This document shows positions 12,767 to 25,421 of a stretch of DNA of 64,000 nucleotides, piece after piece. The stretch's first letter is position 1. Each line of letters begins with the position of its first letter. Under the pieces are notes generated by a model. The model was not told the DNA's origin, made no database searches, and was given only the letters and a program-made list of their open reading frames with translations. Position numbers and translations under genes: made by a program. The DNA is taken from positions 29,573,453 through 29,637,452 of the forward strand of contig NW_023998415.1 of assembly GCF_014805625.2 (NCBI RefSeq), written 5' to 3'. Origin of the DNA: Glossina fuscipes. Lineage: Eukaryota > Arthropoda > Insecta > Diptera > Glossinidae.

Positions 12767-13751
12767 TTGCCAGAGTGGAAGCGATCAAACTATTTATTTG
12801 CTGGCGATTTTGATAAGACACCTTCAACGCCAACACGAAATCCGTTGATCGAAATTATATCGGAAACTAAAGCGAATTTTTTTTTGAAAATTTTGTTCCA
12901 CCTTCGAGCCGGAATTACTTTTGACACAATTGACTTGTCTCTCAACTGCGCCAAAGTTTGGTGTGATGATATTGCCCAAATGACGCGTTTCTAATGCTGT
13001 TTATTGATGAAAATGAAACGAATTTTATGCTTTTGCACGAATACGTTGAGGAAGTACCATACAGGCTAGGCCTTGCATTTATCGGTGAGACATTGAAACG
13101 AACGTTTTTATCGCAAGGGCAAGCAATGTAAAGGGCAAAAAGATGTTCGACTACTCACTTAAGAAAACATACGAACAAATGAGAAGCTTAAAAGGAGTGA
13201 GGAGAAGTAAAAAATGTATTCATTGGATAGGCTCTGGCAGGAAATGGATTGTCGGAAACCCAGTCTCTTCAAACTGGAATAAAGTGCCCGAGAGTTAACA
13301 AGGATTGATCGAAAATAACGAACAACATTATGTTATAAACAAGAATCTATTTCGGACGATGAGTGAATTGTTTAAGAAAATGAACGACCTAATCGGTACA
13401 TTCGCCAATAAAATGCCGGCCTTAGAATCGGAAAATATAGTCGGGTAGTAGTAGTGCATTAAATCAAGTAATGAGGAAGTAAAAGAGGAAATTGAGGAAA
13501 TTGTACCAGTGTATCAAGTTAACACTAACTTGAATCGCTCCCATGTAACAACGACATCGAAGTTGTCGCATATGGCAAGCAAAGTATTTTTTGTGTCAAT
13601 ACGAAAGGATCCACCTAATAGATGCAATAACATTCTCCTTAGAACAGCTATGTTCAACAATCAGCAGCTTGATGTGGAATACGAGATGGTTCTTATGAAT
13701 CATGACAACTTAGATGCCGTCAAGGACCAGTGCCCAGTGCCCAGTGCTTAA
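12767..13751 (+). pseudogene. Unrecognised decayed coding region, three overlapping frames
   Basis: I do not recognise the product. Three plus-strand open stretches follow each other in different frames and overlap by about 25-45 bases: 12767-12994, 12970-13132 and 13089-13751. The last is 221 codons, broken only by a TAA at 13296-13298 and three consecutive TAG triplets at 13446-13454, after which the same frame goes on for about 98 codons to a TAA at 13749-13751. The predicted residues are mixed and mainly hydrophilic, unlike the repeat-derived frames elsewhere; examples are FIDENETNFMLLHEYVEEVP and SELFKKMNDLIGTFANKMPA. The pattern fits one old gene or element with two frameshifts and a small TAG repeat insertion. 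It adjoins mariner copy A, which lies on the other strand. It could be part of a transposon, a captured viral sequence or a host pseudogene. In a window this size a chance origin is not excluded. Confidence 0.4.
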
Positions 13752-14215
13752 CAACATCACGATTTTCCCTTTAGAAAAAATGACAAAAAAAATCCCGAAT
13801 AAAGGTTCCTCTAGCACGTTTTTGGTTATTATTATGGATACCGAAAGAAAATGCACGCATCGCTTCCAAACTTGATTTATACCCAATAATTAAGAAATAT
13901 TTGAGCTTTCTGTTTAATATATTGTGACTATAAGCTTACAATAGCAGACAACTATCCGAGAGAGATGAGATATAAGCGAAACGGATTGGATACGACTTGA
14001 ATTGACATAGAATCTTACGCAACACTTTCTATATCGAAATTTCGAAGACCCTATTAGGTTCTTTTACTGCACTGAAGGATTAACATTTAGTTCATCCTAT
14101 AGTGTTAAACGATTGTATACTTGTAGCGAGGAAGGGAACAGAAAAGATGCAGATCGATACAAATTGAATAATACTGTTTCCGTCCCGGCTCTAGGCGCCT
14201 TGTTTAATTGCAAGC

Positions 14216-14433
14216 TTATCTTAATTTATTATTATTATTATTATTATCATTATTATTATAAATTTAGTCAGAGAATAAATTCTAAGACGAAAGTCTTACA
14301 GCACTAGGATGTAAGGCTTTCTTTTGGCTTTATTAAAAACTCTACCGCATATGAGGTTTGAACACACGACCATGCTAGTTGCTAGTCGAGACTCTTACCT
14401 ACTCGGCCACTCAGGCGGATTATCTTAATTTAT
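14216..14433 (-). mobile_element. tRNA-derived SINE with 14-bp target-site duplication
   Basis: Minus-strand insertion. The 5' head (from 14419) holds a polymerase III A box, TGGCCGAGTAGG at 14409-14398, matching TRGCNNAGYNGG exactly, and a B box, GTTCAAACC at 14363-14355, matching GWTCRANNC. A tRNA-unrelated body of about 90 bases follows and the element ends in a TAA/ATA-rich tail (plus-strand TTA repeats 14226-14259). The copy is flanked by perfect direct repeats TTATCTTAATTTAT at 14216-14229 and 14420-14433. Head, body, tail and duplication together are the full signature of a SINE mobilised by LINE machinery. The unbroken duplication suggests a fairly young insertion compared with the mariner fossils. 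The open frame at 14113-14307 merely runs through its tail. Confidence 0.88.
14355..14409 (-). promoter_or_regulatory. Internal Pol III promoter (A and B boxes) of the SINE
   Basis: A box at 14409-14398 and B box at 14363-14355, about 34 bases apart, the spacing seen in tRNA genes. The surrounding sequence does not fold into a complete tRNA cloverleaf by eye, so this is a tRNA-derived promoter and not a working tRNA gene. Confidence 0.8.
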
Positions 14434-17251
14434 ATATATTAAAATTTCAGTAAATAAATCTAGATCTTTGCTAAACTTTACTATACGTTAAGTTAGAGAA
14501 TTTGTCGATCTATGTTTCGCAAAACGTAAATACAAGCACTTGAGCTAGTTCAGAGCTACACAGCTTCATTTAATTCCTATATTCGAAGCTTAGAATACAG
14601 TCACAGCCCGGAGATCTTTACTTTTCAAATAAAATGCAGCCAACCTTTGCTGATTACAGGTGAATTCTTAATGCTTCTATATCCTATAACCGTAGTGGTG
14701 AAAGCATATTAAGGTGTATGTGCATACATGCAAGGACTGACCTCTATCAATGTCATCGGGATATTTTGAAACAGTGATATGTTTCCATTCCAGTATGAAT
14801 TCTTTTGAAAATGGGTCAGTTTGGACACTCTTCCCGGCCACACGTATTTTCCCTACTTTCAGAATCGTGACATACAAAAATATTTATGCATGAAAAGTAA
14901 GTAAACATATATCTTCGCATCAGTAAAAAATAGTATTTTGATACATTTATTGAATGTGTACAAAATTTGAAGGGCATGAGACCTTCCTTCAAAGACGGCA
15001 GCAACGTTCGATAATACATGACGCAGATAAGTGAAGATTTATATTAAGTGATGTAGTGTAGCGCATTTAATAGTCCGTCCTGGTCGATTATATAACTTCA
15101 ACTCGGTTATCTTCCTTATTTAAATAGGCGTTATCGTTAGGTCTCAAAATCGTTGTTGTTCACAAAGCATGTGACGTCACATTGTTATATATAAAAACAT
15201 TCTACATCAGCTAATACGGTTGTAACACTCAAAAAGTCGCTTGAAAGACACCAACTACTTACCTATATATATATATATATATATATACATATATTTTCTG
15301 AGTTGATCTATTTATGTCTGTCCGTTTATCTGATAATTGGCGCTGTCTTTGTATGTGTATCAATGTGTTGTGTATCTAAGGTTTGTGTTAGCCTAAACAA
15401 AACCCTACTGCGACGATTTGCAAATGTATTTTGTATATTTGCGTAAAGATTGCTATGCTTGCTATGCTGTAATTATGTAATAACATCTCGTTATAAACGT
15501 TACCTTCACAAATGTTTTGTAGAATGTAAATGAATGAATAATCGCTAAAAAGGGTTGAATGTATTCACTTTTAAATTCGAAATGCATTTAATAAATGGTC
15601 GCAAGAAGAAATGAGTGGTGGGCAACACTGTGATCCCTAATTCATTCATGCATAGAATTCCTTTCTCTTTTATAAAAAAGTTCGACAATATTTTTATGTA
15701 ATAGAATTAATTTTGAAATTTCGTTATTTTAATGACAACCGTAGGTGTTGTCCACGTTCGTAGCAACAAAAGATTGAAGTCATTTGCTAAAAAGAAAACA
15801 AAAAATGCTATTGCTGTTCGTGCCTTAATGGGCAGGTAAGAAAATTACAAAAGTTATGTTTGCCAACAGTGAAATTGGATGAAAAAAGTTTTTAGCATTA
15901 AAAAGGTTAAAAAAATAAGAGTAAAAGCAGAGAAGTACCAAGTTCGACTTTAACACAAGTTTTTGCTGCCAAATTAAAAAAACAAAAACAGAAACAGTCC
16001 AATTAAAACGTGACAATCGGACCTCCCCGACCCTTATATAACGTATACAATTTCGTCTGACAAGGAATATTAAAAAAGATACTTTCTTGCCATATAAAAG
16101 TTTACTTGCCATGCGAATCCTTATATGAAGAGAATCTGAGAAATAGATCCACACATAGTCTACACTTATCACACGAAATTTATATATAAATTCGCTATTT
16201 TTTACCAATCTCCTGTTCATTATTTCTCATAAACTAAATCGGGTTGCTGTTGTTAAAAGCCTTCGGTCTTATAAGAAAGTCGAGTACGAGAGAGCGTTGA
16301 AAAAGTGACGCCATTCTGCACAAATCTTTCACATTCATTTAGTTTGCCCAAAGCATTAATTTTCAGCGACATCTGTTGAGGATTATTAAAAATGAAAATT
16401 TTTTTATGGATATAACGATTTTTTCATAAAGTGTTGTTTTAACCGGATTGTTCTTGGGTCAGAATATGTCAATGAACAAATGGACGGCAAATGACGGGTA
16501 CAGGAAGTAAGAGTAGGCCCCGACCTCGTTCCTAATACTTTTACACGTTACATACGCCCGCACAAACGTAATCTAACCAAATAACAAGCGGCATAGATAA
16601 GGAAATAAAAAGTATTCAACAATGAATGAATCTGAGGCAGTATGGACCTGCAATAGCTCGATTACGATTACTAAAATATATTTGTATATGTTGCGTTTTT
16701 GCAAACTTGGACGTTAATCGAGTTAACCCCATAAGAGAGCTAAGTATCAACCATCTATTCCGAATATATCATAAAGGTTTTGCAAACAAAAAAAAAAAAA
16801 AAACAAGAAAAAAAAATTGTTTTCTGTGCTTCGGATGAACATATGTTCGTCCATAATATTAAGAATAAAAGTAAAATTTAACGCAATTTCTTTGCTGGAT
16901 TTTTTTACTTATTTTGAAAATCGAAAAGTGAGGTTTTTTTTTAATTCTGTTTAAATAAACACGAGCGTTAGAGTGTTGCCGGCGTGAGAGAAGGAGCATT
17001 ACTTGTCTGGCAGGGCCAGCCAGCCAGCCAGCGGGATTTAATTGGAAAAGTCTGATTACCATTTGATTACTATAGAATTTCTATGCCTTATATACATTTG
17101 GAAAACGTAATTAATGAACGAAATCTGTTCAGTTCTCTCTCAAAACTTTTACAATTTGCGTGTTTAAGGAATAAGCAGAAGAAGAAGAAATTACACGAAC
17201 GCACCTAAATCCGATCTGAGAAAGGATGTTTGCATACATTACTTGAAAGGA
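14434..17251. other. Non-coding stretch before the assembly gap
   Basis: One (TA)n run at 15266-15288 and a promoter-like patch at 15169-15210 (listed separately). A 131-codon minus-strand open frame (15825-16220) is hydrophobic and shows no domain; I treat it as chance. Nothing else recognised. Confidence 0.5.
15169..15212 (+). promoter_or_regulatory. CRE palindrome with TATA and initiator-like motifs
   Basis: ATGTGACGTCACAT at 15169-15182 is a perfect 14-base palindrome around the cAMP-response-element core TGACGTCA. TATATATAAAAA follows at 15186-15197 and TCAGCT, similar to the fly initiator, at 15207-15212. TATA to initiator is about 19-23 bases, shorter than the usual about 30, which weakens the case. 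No clear downstream exon is visible before the (TA)n run at 15266. Confidence 0.3.
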
Positions 17252-17351
17252 NNNNNNNNNNNNNNNNNNNNNNNNNNNNNNNNNNNNNNNNNNNNNNNNN
17301 NNNNNNNNNNNNNNNNNNNNNNNNNNNNNNNNNNNNNNNNNNNNNNNNNNN
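17252..17351. other. Assembly gap of 100 N
   Basis: Exactly 100 N bases, the conventional placeholder for a gap of unknown length. Sequence on the two sides may not be truly adjacent, and an open frame that runs through it is meaningless. Confidence 0.99.
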
Positions 17352-20300
17352 GGAACGTATTTCGTGCCGAAAGCGTTAACAGAAAAGGGCGTGGTTGTGT
17401 TTGTGAGAAATTCATTATAATTAAAAGGCGATTTTATATTTTATTGATAACGATTTTTGGAAATAATTTAAATTATTTCTCAATCGGACGACACTAAAAA
17501 GTCTTTCGTTATTTCTATATCCTCTTTGCGTACGCTTTCTACTATTTAGCATATTCAAGGTTAAGGCTTCTAATCTGTAAGGTTTTCTCAACATTTTTGT
17601 TTGATTTTTCGGATAAGAAAACATCCTTTCAAAGCATAACGATTGGGATAAATATTTTTCAAGTATAGCTTGATTATCGCTCGAACTTTTTTAAGTAAAT
17701 GAATTTCGCAAATGATATAAAGCTCGATTTTGAAAAATTATGATAGCTTAAAAAATCTAATTACTTTCGGCAAGAGCGGGAAAAATATGCTTTATAAAGC
17801 TCGTAATGGCTGTTTTTGAATTTTGAAAACGAAATATTTCCTCATATTGCGATGATGGACCAAAGGGGGAGACAACAACAACTGAAAGATGATATTAGAA
17901 GAAGTTTAAAATTTTCATTTCAATTATATGAAAGCACAGAACAAAAGCGAGTACAATAATCATAATAAAAAGGAAAGAAGCAAAAAAAAAAAAAACGAAA
18001 CAGTAAACCTAGAATGAAAAGAAACGAAATGAAAATGTGCGCAGTGGCGAAGTTTTGCAAAATAGCACACTAAAAAAATACTGCAAATGTTTCATGGCAA
18101 CAGCATCAAAATAAACACAAATTCAGCAACAACAACTACATGACAACGTAAGATAGAAGTAGACACTAGACGTTTCTGTGCAGACCACAGTTTCGGTGAG
18201 TGGTATAGGCCAGCTGTAAACATATAAGGATGAAGTTTTAATGACCCTTTAAAACGAATTATGAATACCACCAATACTGCTTAAGGTGAGTTAAGCGTTT
18301 GTAAAACATATATAGAGCGTAAGCGTTGTGAAAATATGATTTTCTTATATTCTAATACCAATTGTACTAATATCATATATGAATGCACAAAAGATATCTG
18401 CATGACGTTGCGTTAAATTGTAATTCATTAATGGATATTAATGAGGTGACGTGATTGTGAGAGGGAATCGTGTGTGAATTTAAATTTTTGCAAATTTTTG
18501 TTTTATTGTAATCTTGACCTGAACTTGCAATAATAATTCATTCTCTCGTTGGTCAAATAAAAGTGCATAGGAGCCAAGGAGATAGTTACAAACACGGCAA
18601 TAAAGTTAATAAACCCTTAGGAAAAGGGCCTGAACAAAAGAAGATACAAAAAAAAAAAAAACAATAAAAGACAAAGCTAGCAAAACAACTCTGGACGTGC
18701 AATATTAAGCGGTTGTGCATGTATGCGTATTTTTTTTTTTTTTTTTTTTTGTTTATATGCAAGCCTATATGTGATGGTTTATGTCCGTGATAATGGGAAT
18801 TTATATATTAAAATTTTTTTTTTTTTTTTTATTTTTATTTAAAAATAAAAAAAAAAAAAGAAAAAAAAAAATGAAAAAACAAAAACAAGAAAACAGAACG
18901 CAAAGCACATAAAAAAAAAAGACACAAAATGTTGCAGAGAAATGCACAGTCGGAGAAAAAAGAAGCGAAAGAAAGAAATGCTTTAAGTCAAAGCAACAAC
19001 AAGAGCACCAACGATAACAAAATGAGAAAAAGACTATAAAAACGTGACCGGCCATTTTTCAATGTCAGACAAAAAATATTTGTTTGTTTCGTTTTTTTTT
19101 TTCTTCATTTTTGTACCCTTTTTTTTTTTTTCTCTCTCTCTTAATTACTTTTTTGTGGGAAATATAGTTTATTTTATTTTATTAATTTTTTTTGGTTTTT
19201 GTTTTTTACGTTTTGTTGTTTTGTAGTTTAATTTGTATTATGTTTGGAGCAAAAATTCTATTTTCTCTAACGTTAAAATGCGCCATAAAACATTATGGCC
19301 GCGTTGTCTTGATTAAAAGCAAGAAAGAAAATTTTATTCATTAAGAGCTCCCCCATCGGAACTTGATAGCTTTGATAGCTTCGTGCCACGCATTTTATAT
19401 AGTTTCGTTTGACAAACAATAGTCACACACTACGCTGATCGTAGAGATAACCAGTTTTTGAAAATAGTACGTAACTCCGTTTAGCTTCGATTCATTGTAG
19501 CAAATTCTTCAGGAGCTTTATAAATTCGTTGATATGAACTTTTCCACTTATATTATTATTGGATGGATCACTTTCTAGAACGCCTATAATGATCGTAAAT
19601 ACGCACGAATTCTATTAGAAAAATGTTGAACAAATTTTTGAATTTCTGATGACGGTCGGACTATCAATTTAAGTCACATTTTTTATAATAATAATAATAT
19701 TTTTATTCATTTGTAGGTAACTGAAGGCACTGCACTCTCAAAGCTAACAGTTTATAAATTCTGCTTGAGTTATATACGATTTTACTGACTTCGAAAAGGA
19801 ATTGTAAGACACACGTTAGATATCTGAACTTGAACTTTTACCGTATGGAGCCCTAATCAATTACGTAGAAAAATGTGTGAAGAGATTACTTTAAAATGAG
19901 TTTTGAATTTTCAAAAAGATATCGAGCGAAGATGAAAATAAATGAACATTTTAAGGGCAACTTAGGCCCACTCTTTACAAAGTATAAAGGTTTCATTCGA
20001 TTCTTCTCTTTGGTGGAGGAGATTTGCACATGTATTTTAATTGATTCATATTTGGGCATTATAAGGATTTGTTGAATTTAATCCAACCTTTGAGTATCGC
20101 AAAATAATTTAATATAGCTTTGCCGTACCTTTCAATATGCATTTCCGCAATATAACAGAAGAACAGCATAGGTACGGGCGTCTAGTAATCTATTGAATAA
20201 ATTATTATTCATAGAAGCAAACTTGCAGATTGGTTCTAGCAATTTTTCAACGTCAATTCATGAAAGGGAAAAAAAGTCACCCTCAGGGCCGCTTCCCATT

Positions 20301-20480
20301 GTTCGTAATTGGATTCCTGTTCTATTGGTTGCACTAGTTAGAAACGCGTTCAGTTTATGACACTTCTTATACTTATTTATTAGTCACAACTGAGAAATCT
20401 AACATAGGTTCCCAAGTCGAGCATGGAAGAGTAAGTAATTAAAGCAAAAAAAAAAAAAAAAAAACAAAATTTATAAAAGA
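17352..20480. other. Non-coding stretch with poly(A)/poly(T) runs
   Basis: Several A or T homopolymers (for example 18731-18750, 18818-18830, 18849-18859, 20446-20463) and CAA-rich patches. Frames through 18801-19226 are homopolymer translations rich in F and K. No gene recognised. Confidence 0.55.
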
Positions 20481-20503
20481 AGATTATAGGAGCCAATCTA
20501 TGC

Positions 20504-21398
20504 TTAAACAATTATTTTACTTATTATGTTTGCGAAGGTGCGTGTGTGTGAATCGAAACGGTACAAACAACATTCAAAAAAAGAAATTGTGAAATAAGAA
20601 ATGTTAAAAAATCTCTCACCTTTGCACTTCTTTCGTGACTGTGGGGCAATAAGTTTTGGCATTTGTTTTTTTCCTAGTGTTGGGAAATAAAACACATATT
20701 GAAGTCGTACATTTACCGTACGATACTTCCGTTTCTTACATTCGACACTTTTTGTAACAGTAACATTTAGAAGGACTGGATATAGACTCAGCGCTGTCAA
20801 CCGATTCTGAATCCTTTTTCTAGCTGAATTCAAGCTTGCCTGTCTTGTCTCTAAGACAATTTAATTTTTCAATCGAAAAATTGCCTCTTTCCGTCTCTCT
20901 GTCTATTGTCTGTCATCATATCAATCGATTGTATCAATCGATTCATACTTCTTTTTCGCATAGACTTAAGCGTATCTGTCCGGCTTTACGACATTTTAAT
21001 ATTTGAATAGGCTTAGGTTGATTCAGGTTTGTATACAAGTCGCAAATTTTTTTTGGTTGTGAGTGTGTTTTGGCCCTTGACCGAGCTTTAAATTTCCTTT
21101 TTAACATTTGCCGAGAAAAACTTATTAGAAATAGAGTACTAGGAGTTGGCACATTAAACGGATGCAGAAAATTTGTATTTGAGGATCCATTTACCTTGAA
21201 ATTGTTCTCACATGAAGTAAACAATAATGCCAAACATATATAAACGTTTATGTGACAACAACGTTCAATTTTCTTTATTTTATGATGAAAATTAGAACCA
21301 AACAGTGATTTGATATGTAGCGTGAAAGAGTTCATATGTCCAAATCTATGCACACTTTTTCCCAACCAAATAGTGTAACTTGTAGTATTGCTTGACAA
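20504..21398 (-). other. Two consecutive open frames, unrecognised, low confidence
   Basis: The minus strand has a 151-codon frame (21398-20943) followed by a 109-codon frame in another phase (20833-20504). Composition is ordinary, not repeat-derived, and the first ends in a Lys/Arg-rich region. No domain, signal peptide or splice pattern was recognised. In a window this size one or two frames of such length are expected by chance, so I do not call a gene. Confidence 0.15.
20919..20943. promoter_or_regulatory. Tandem TATCAATCGATT pair
   Basis: The 12-base word TATCAATCGATT occurs at 20919-20930 and again at 20932-20943, separated by a single G. Each contains the palindrome AATCGATT. A 13-base period places two identical sites just over one helical turn apart, which suits a paired binding site (ATCGAT cores are bound by CUT/onecut and BEAF/DREF-like proteins in flies). 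Function is inference. Confidence 0.35.
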
Positions 21399-22486
21399 AG
21401 ATTAATTAAAAAAATAATAAGTTCTTTGACAAAAATATTACATTAATTATTGAATTTGAATTATTTATGGTCGATCTAGCTCTGGAATCGAAAAAGAAGG
21501 AAACTAATATTATATATATAACAGAACACGTTTCGTATGTGGGTCGCTATGAACCTGAAGAGAAATGCTTATAGAAACGTTTGTTGATCGATGAAATGCT
21601 TATTCGCTTTGATGGGATGAAAGTGTATGTGTACGGCAAATATTGTTACTCGATGCTTAATAAATATAGAAAAATCATATAGAACATGTATACGCGTGCA
21701 TATATATATATATATATATATAGAAAAAAAGAAGAGAATAATAGTAGAAAACTTTCACTTTCGTTACATAGTAACATTTCATTCTAGTAAACGTTTGTTG
21801 GGAAATCATTGTCATCCAGAGTATTCATAAGTACGGCATCATCAATCTGTTTATATAGATGAAGTGTGCATGTATCTGTATATATATATATATATATATA
21901 TTTACAAATATGTATACATATTTCTATTGTATATATATATGCATATACATGTTCATATTAGATTTTTGACACAAAAAATTACAACATGTTTGTAAATATC
22001 ACATAAAACGTATAAACAATCAAACGGCAAAATAGTTTCTGTTTTTTTTGTCTTTTTTTTTTTTTTTTTTATCAAAATCAAAACTATTGACTTGCTATAG
22101 AGTTTTACGTATGGATCTATGTGTGAGTATGTGTTTTATAGCAAAAATTGTGTTCAAATTATTCTCGTATAGTAAGTAACAACAACGTTCACTATATTGC
22201 CACTCATAGTGACACGCAGGAAGAAAAACGCGCGCGCAATTCGAAATTATTTTCCCTTTTTTTTGCGTTAGAGCCAAATAAAAAAGTATTGGTTTTTTGT
22301 TTTTTTGTTTTTTTTTGAATGCTTTGTTTGTTGGTATGTCGTTTAGAATATTCAGATGAAAGTGAAAGGATTTCCCTGAATAATCGGGTAAATGCACGTC
22401 CGTTGTTACACTATAGATATTATGAATGTATGCATGTACGCGAGTCAGGAACCTACATCATACATATATATATATATATATGTATG

Positions 22487-22528
<42 letters not shown>

Positions 22529-23913
22529 AATGTATAACAGTCAACAACAGTCAAAAGGAGCAATGCTGCAACAAAAGCAATGCTGCCAACTATATAACGA
22601 GCAGTAGTAAAAAATCATAAACCCAGAGATTTAACGACTAATGTATACATAACAGTTAACGAGAACATATACTAGTTTCCCTTTGTTTTGTAGCGTGCGA
22701 GCGTACATGGTAAAGAAAAATCTTTAGCGCGAAACGATGTGTTTAACTAAACGATCGTTTCAGGCTTCATTGAATGGTGGAAAATTATAATTTGTTCAAT
22801 TCTTAAACTCAATCAAATAGTTATAGTTGGGAAACTAAGTCAAGGAATTCTTGTTTATTATAAAGACTCGTTACGTTTCGTAGATTATTACTAGCCATTA
22901 CCACCAGCTATTTGAACAGACTTTTATGCCATACGCGATATAACCAACAATGATCATAATAATATTTGTGTCGTTTGTCGATTTGTTCAAAAATTTTGGA
23001 TAAACTTATTATCATCAATTAGGCGGCCTAAAAATGGGAGAAGAAATCTACTCATCTCTCCATATCGTCGTCATTGCGAACTGAGATCGCATTGCTATCA
23101 CATATATATTACATAGATAATTTGTTTTTCACATTACGCTGGCTTATGGTCAAATGTTATTTTAATTAAGTGAAAAATAATAATCTGCCAGGTAAACGTA
23201 ACTTACACGGCATGCGTGCGTATATACATTTAGTAACTCCATTATATATGTGATTTCTTTGTCATACAGCTGCCTATTGGCTGAACTCGTTTGCGGAAAT
23301 TAAAGGGGGCACAAGTCCAGTCTCCTTGATGGTTGCTATGGTACATTAAGAAGGTAATTATTGTCATCACTATCATCGTTACGATGGTTGCGATTGATTG
23401 CATTTCAAGAAAAAAAAAAAAAAAAAAAGAGCCAAAACCGGTTCAAACGAAAGTGAATCTTTGCTACACGATCTCGGAGAAAGGAGAACATATGAATTTC
23501 TAGTTGAGAGTGAGTGAAAATAGAGAAAAAACCTTATGATAATCATATTCATTTTATTGACTACAATGTTTTGGAATTTGTCCTTCGGACGTACGAATGA
23601 AACGACGACGATTCATGCAAATTCTGATTAAGAGAAGCCTATCCAAGGATGTATGTTTTCACAAAAAGCTAACTCGATCTGAAATGAATAAAAACATATC
23701 AGTCTCCGGAGCTGTTGTCAAATCTCGTATGATATCCAATCCTTAGCTAGTCTCCTACTTTGCTTCTAGCATCTCTTAGGGCTGAAAGCGCTTACAACCC
23801 AAGTTGTGGCGCTGAATAAGGTAGCACGGTTTCTTTTGGCTTTGACTTGCGGCGCAACGACGCGAACGAAACGAATGTTAGCAGAAATAAGTTTTACTTT
23901 TAACGCAAGCTAG

Positions 23914-23945
<32 letters not shown>

Positions 23946-25374
23946 GTAATATTCTCCGTAATATGTTGAGAGCATTTCTTTGAAGCATTTCTTTGAAAAT
24001 TTTTGTTATTTTAAGAGTCTTTGATCTATTGATAATGTTGAACATGTAATACATCCCGTAACAATTGCATTTAATTCTTATAATATTCCAAGTTGTTGCA
24101 TAAGAGATTCTAAAGAAAAAAAAAAAAAAAATAAATAATGCTTTCTTACGTGCATGCAAAAAACTTGAAAGGAAACTTATATATATATGTATATATCACA
24201 GCTTCTAGATTACAATCATAATGACAATATTTACGGACATAAAATAACAAAATGTCTTTGAAGCCATTTTACGCATTTTACATAAACATAATGCGATTTG
24301 AACTCCACATATTAAAAATATTCTGCTTCAATTGATATTGAAAGGTTTTCTTTTTTAACTATACACGCACATGTATATATTTAAGATAAAAAAAAAAGGA
24401 TATAAAATTTATGAGCTTTCCGTGTATGCTGTTAGTACTAACTTCTTATAGCCGTGGTTCATGTACTAGAGTTTATAATCCACTCTACGCAGCCGGTAAA
24501 GTAAGTTCATCGGGGTCTTGGTAACTGCCAGAAAGAATCATTAACGCAATGTTAAATCGATTTAGACGCTCTCGCAAATTGCTATTACATTGGCCATCGT
24601 TCAATAGCGTGGGGCAATTTTTCAAACCATTTTCATATCGTACTGAACGTTCTCGCTGTTGTGATTACTTCTTACGAAATGTGTTTCATTTTGTTTCGCG
24701 ATATGGATCTTTAACAATCTTGTCTTTCTGGTAACAGGGATCCAGTTATTCTGAATGCGATGAAGCTTTCATTCATTAGATTAACAGAGCGCTTCAAACT
24801 ACTGATTACCCTATGTATCTGCATTTTTTCCGTTTGTGTGCTTACAAATTAAGCAGATGAACTAAATTGGTAAGTGGAAAAAGTATTTATTGCTTCGAAG
24901 AATTAAATTGAGAATGAAATTTCGCAAAAACAGAAGCTGTCTTGCAAACATAATGAATACGAAGAGCTTTGCAGTTTTGTATGAAATTAAAATTTAATTT
25001 CATCTCGCTTAAAATCCAAGTATAAGCTTGAATAAAATTTGAGAGCTATTGGTCATCTATCGTTCGATGACGTTCGATTAATATTTTTAAATTTTCCAGA
25101 TTGTAAATATTTTTCGTTATTTTGACGGCGTTATAAGAAGGAATCGATCGGAACCACATATTTAATGTTTTTCCTTTAATATATTCTGCTGGGATTTCTT
25201 TTATTGCATTTTTGATTTTCGATGTACATGTGTAAATGTAATCATGTGTCGGCCTGCATATACATAGAGCCACATAAACGTATACTTCAGTTTACTTCTT
25301 ACATCGATTTTATTTTTTATAGAAACGAATTCGTGAAGAGATAAGAATAGAGGAAATTGCAGAAGTACCAAACG

Positions 25375-25421
<47 letters not shown>

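Noticed and set aside
15825..16220. 131-codon minus-strand hydrophobic frame
   Set aside because: No start context, domain or membrane-protein family recognised; this length is compatible with chance in the window.
17243..17497. Open frame across the N gap
   Set aside because: Forty percent of it is unknown sequence; the continuity is artificial.
23914..23945. (TAA)n array as a possible second SINE tail
   Set aside because: No A/B boxes or matching body next to it on either strand, and no flanking duplication found; same for 7613-7643, 31343-31371 and 45556-45592.
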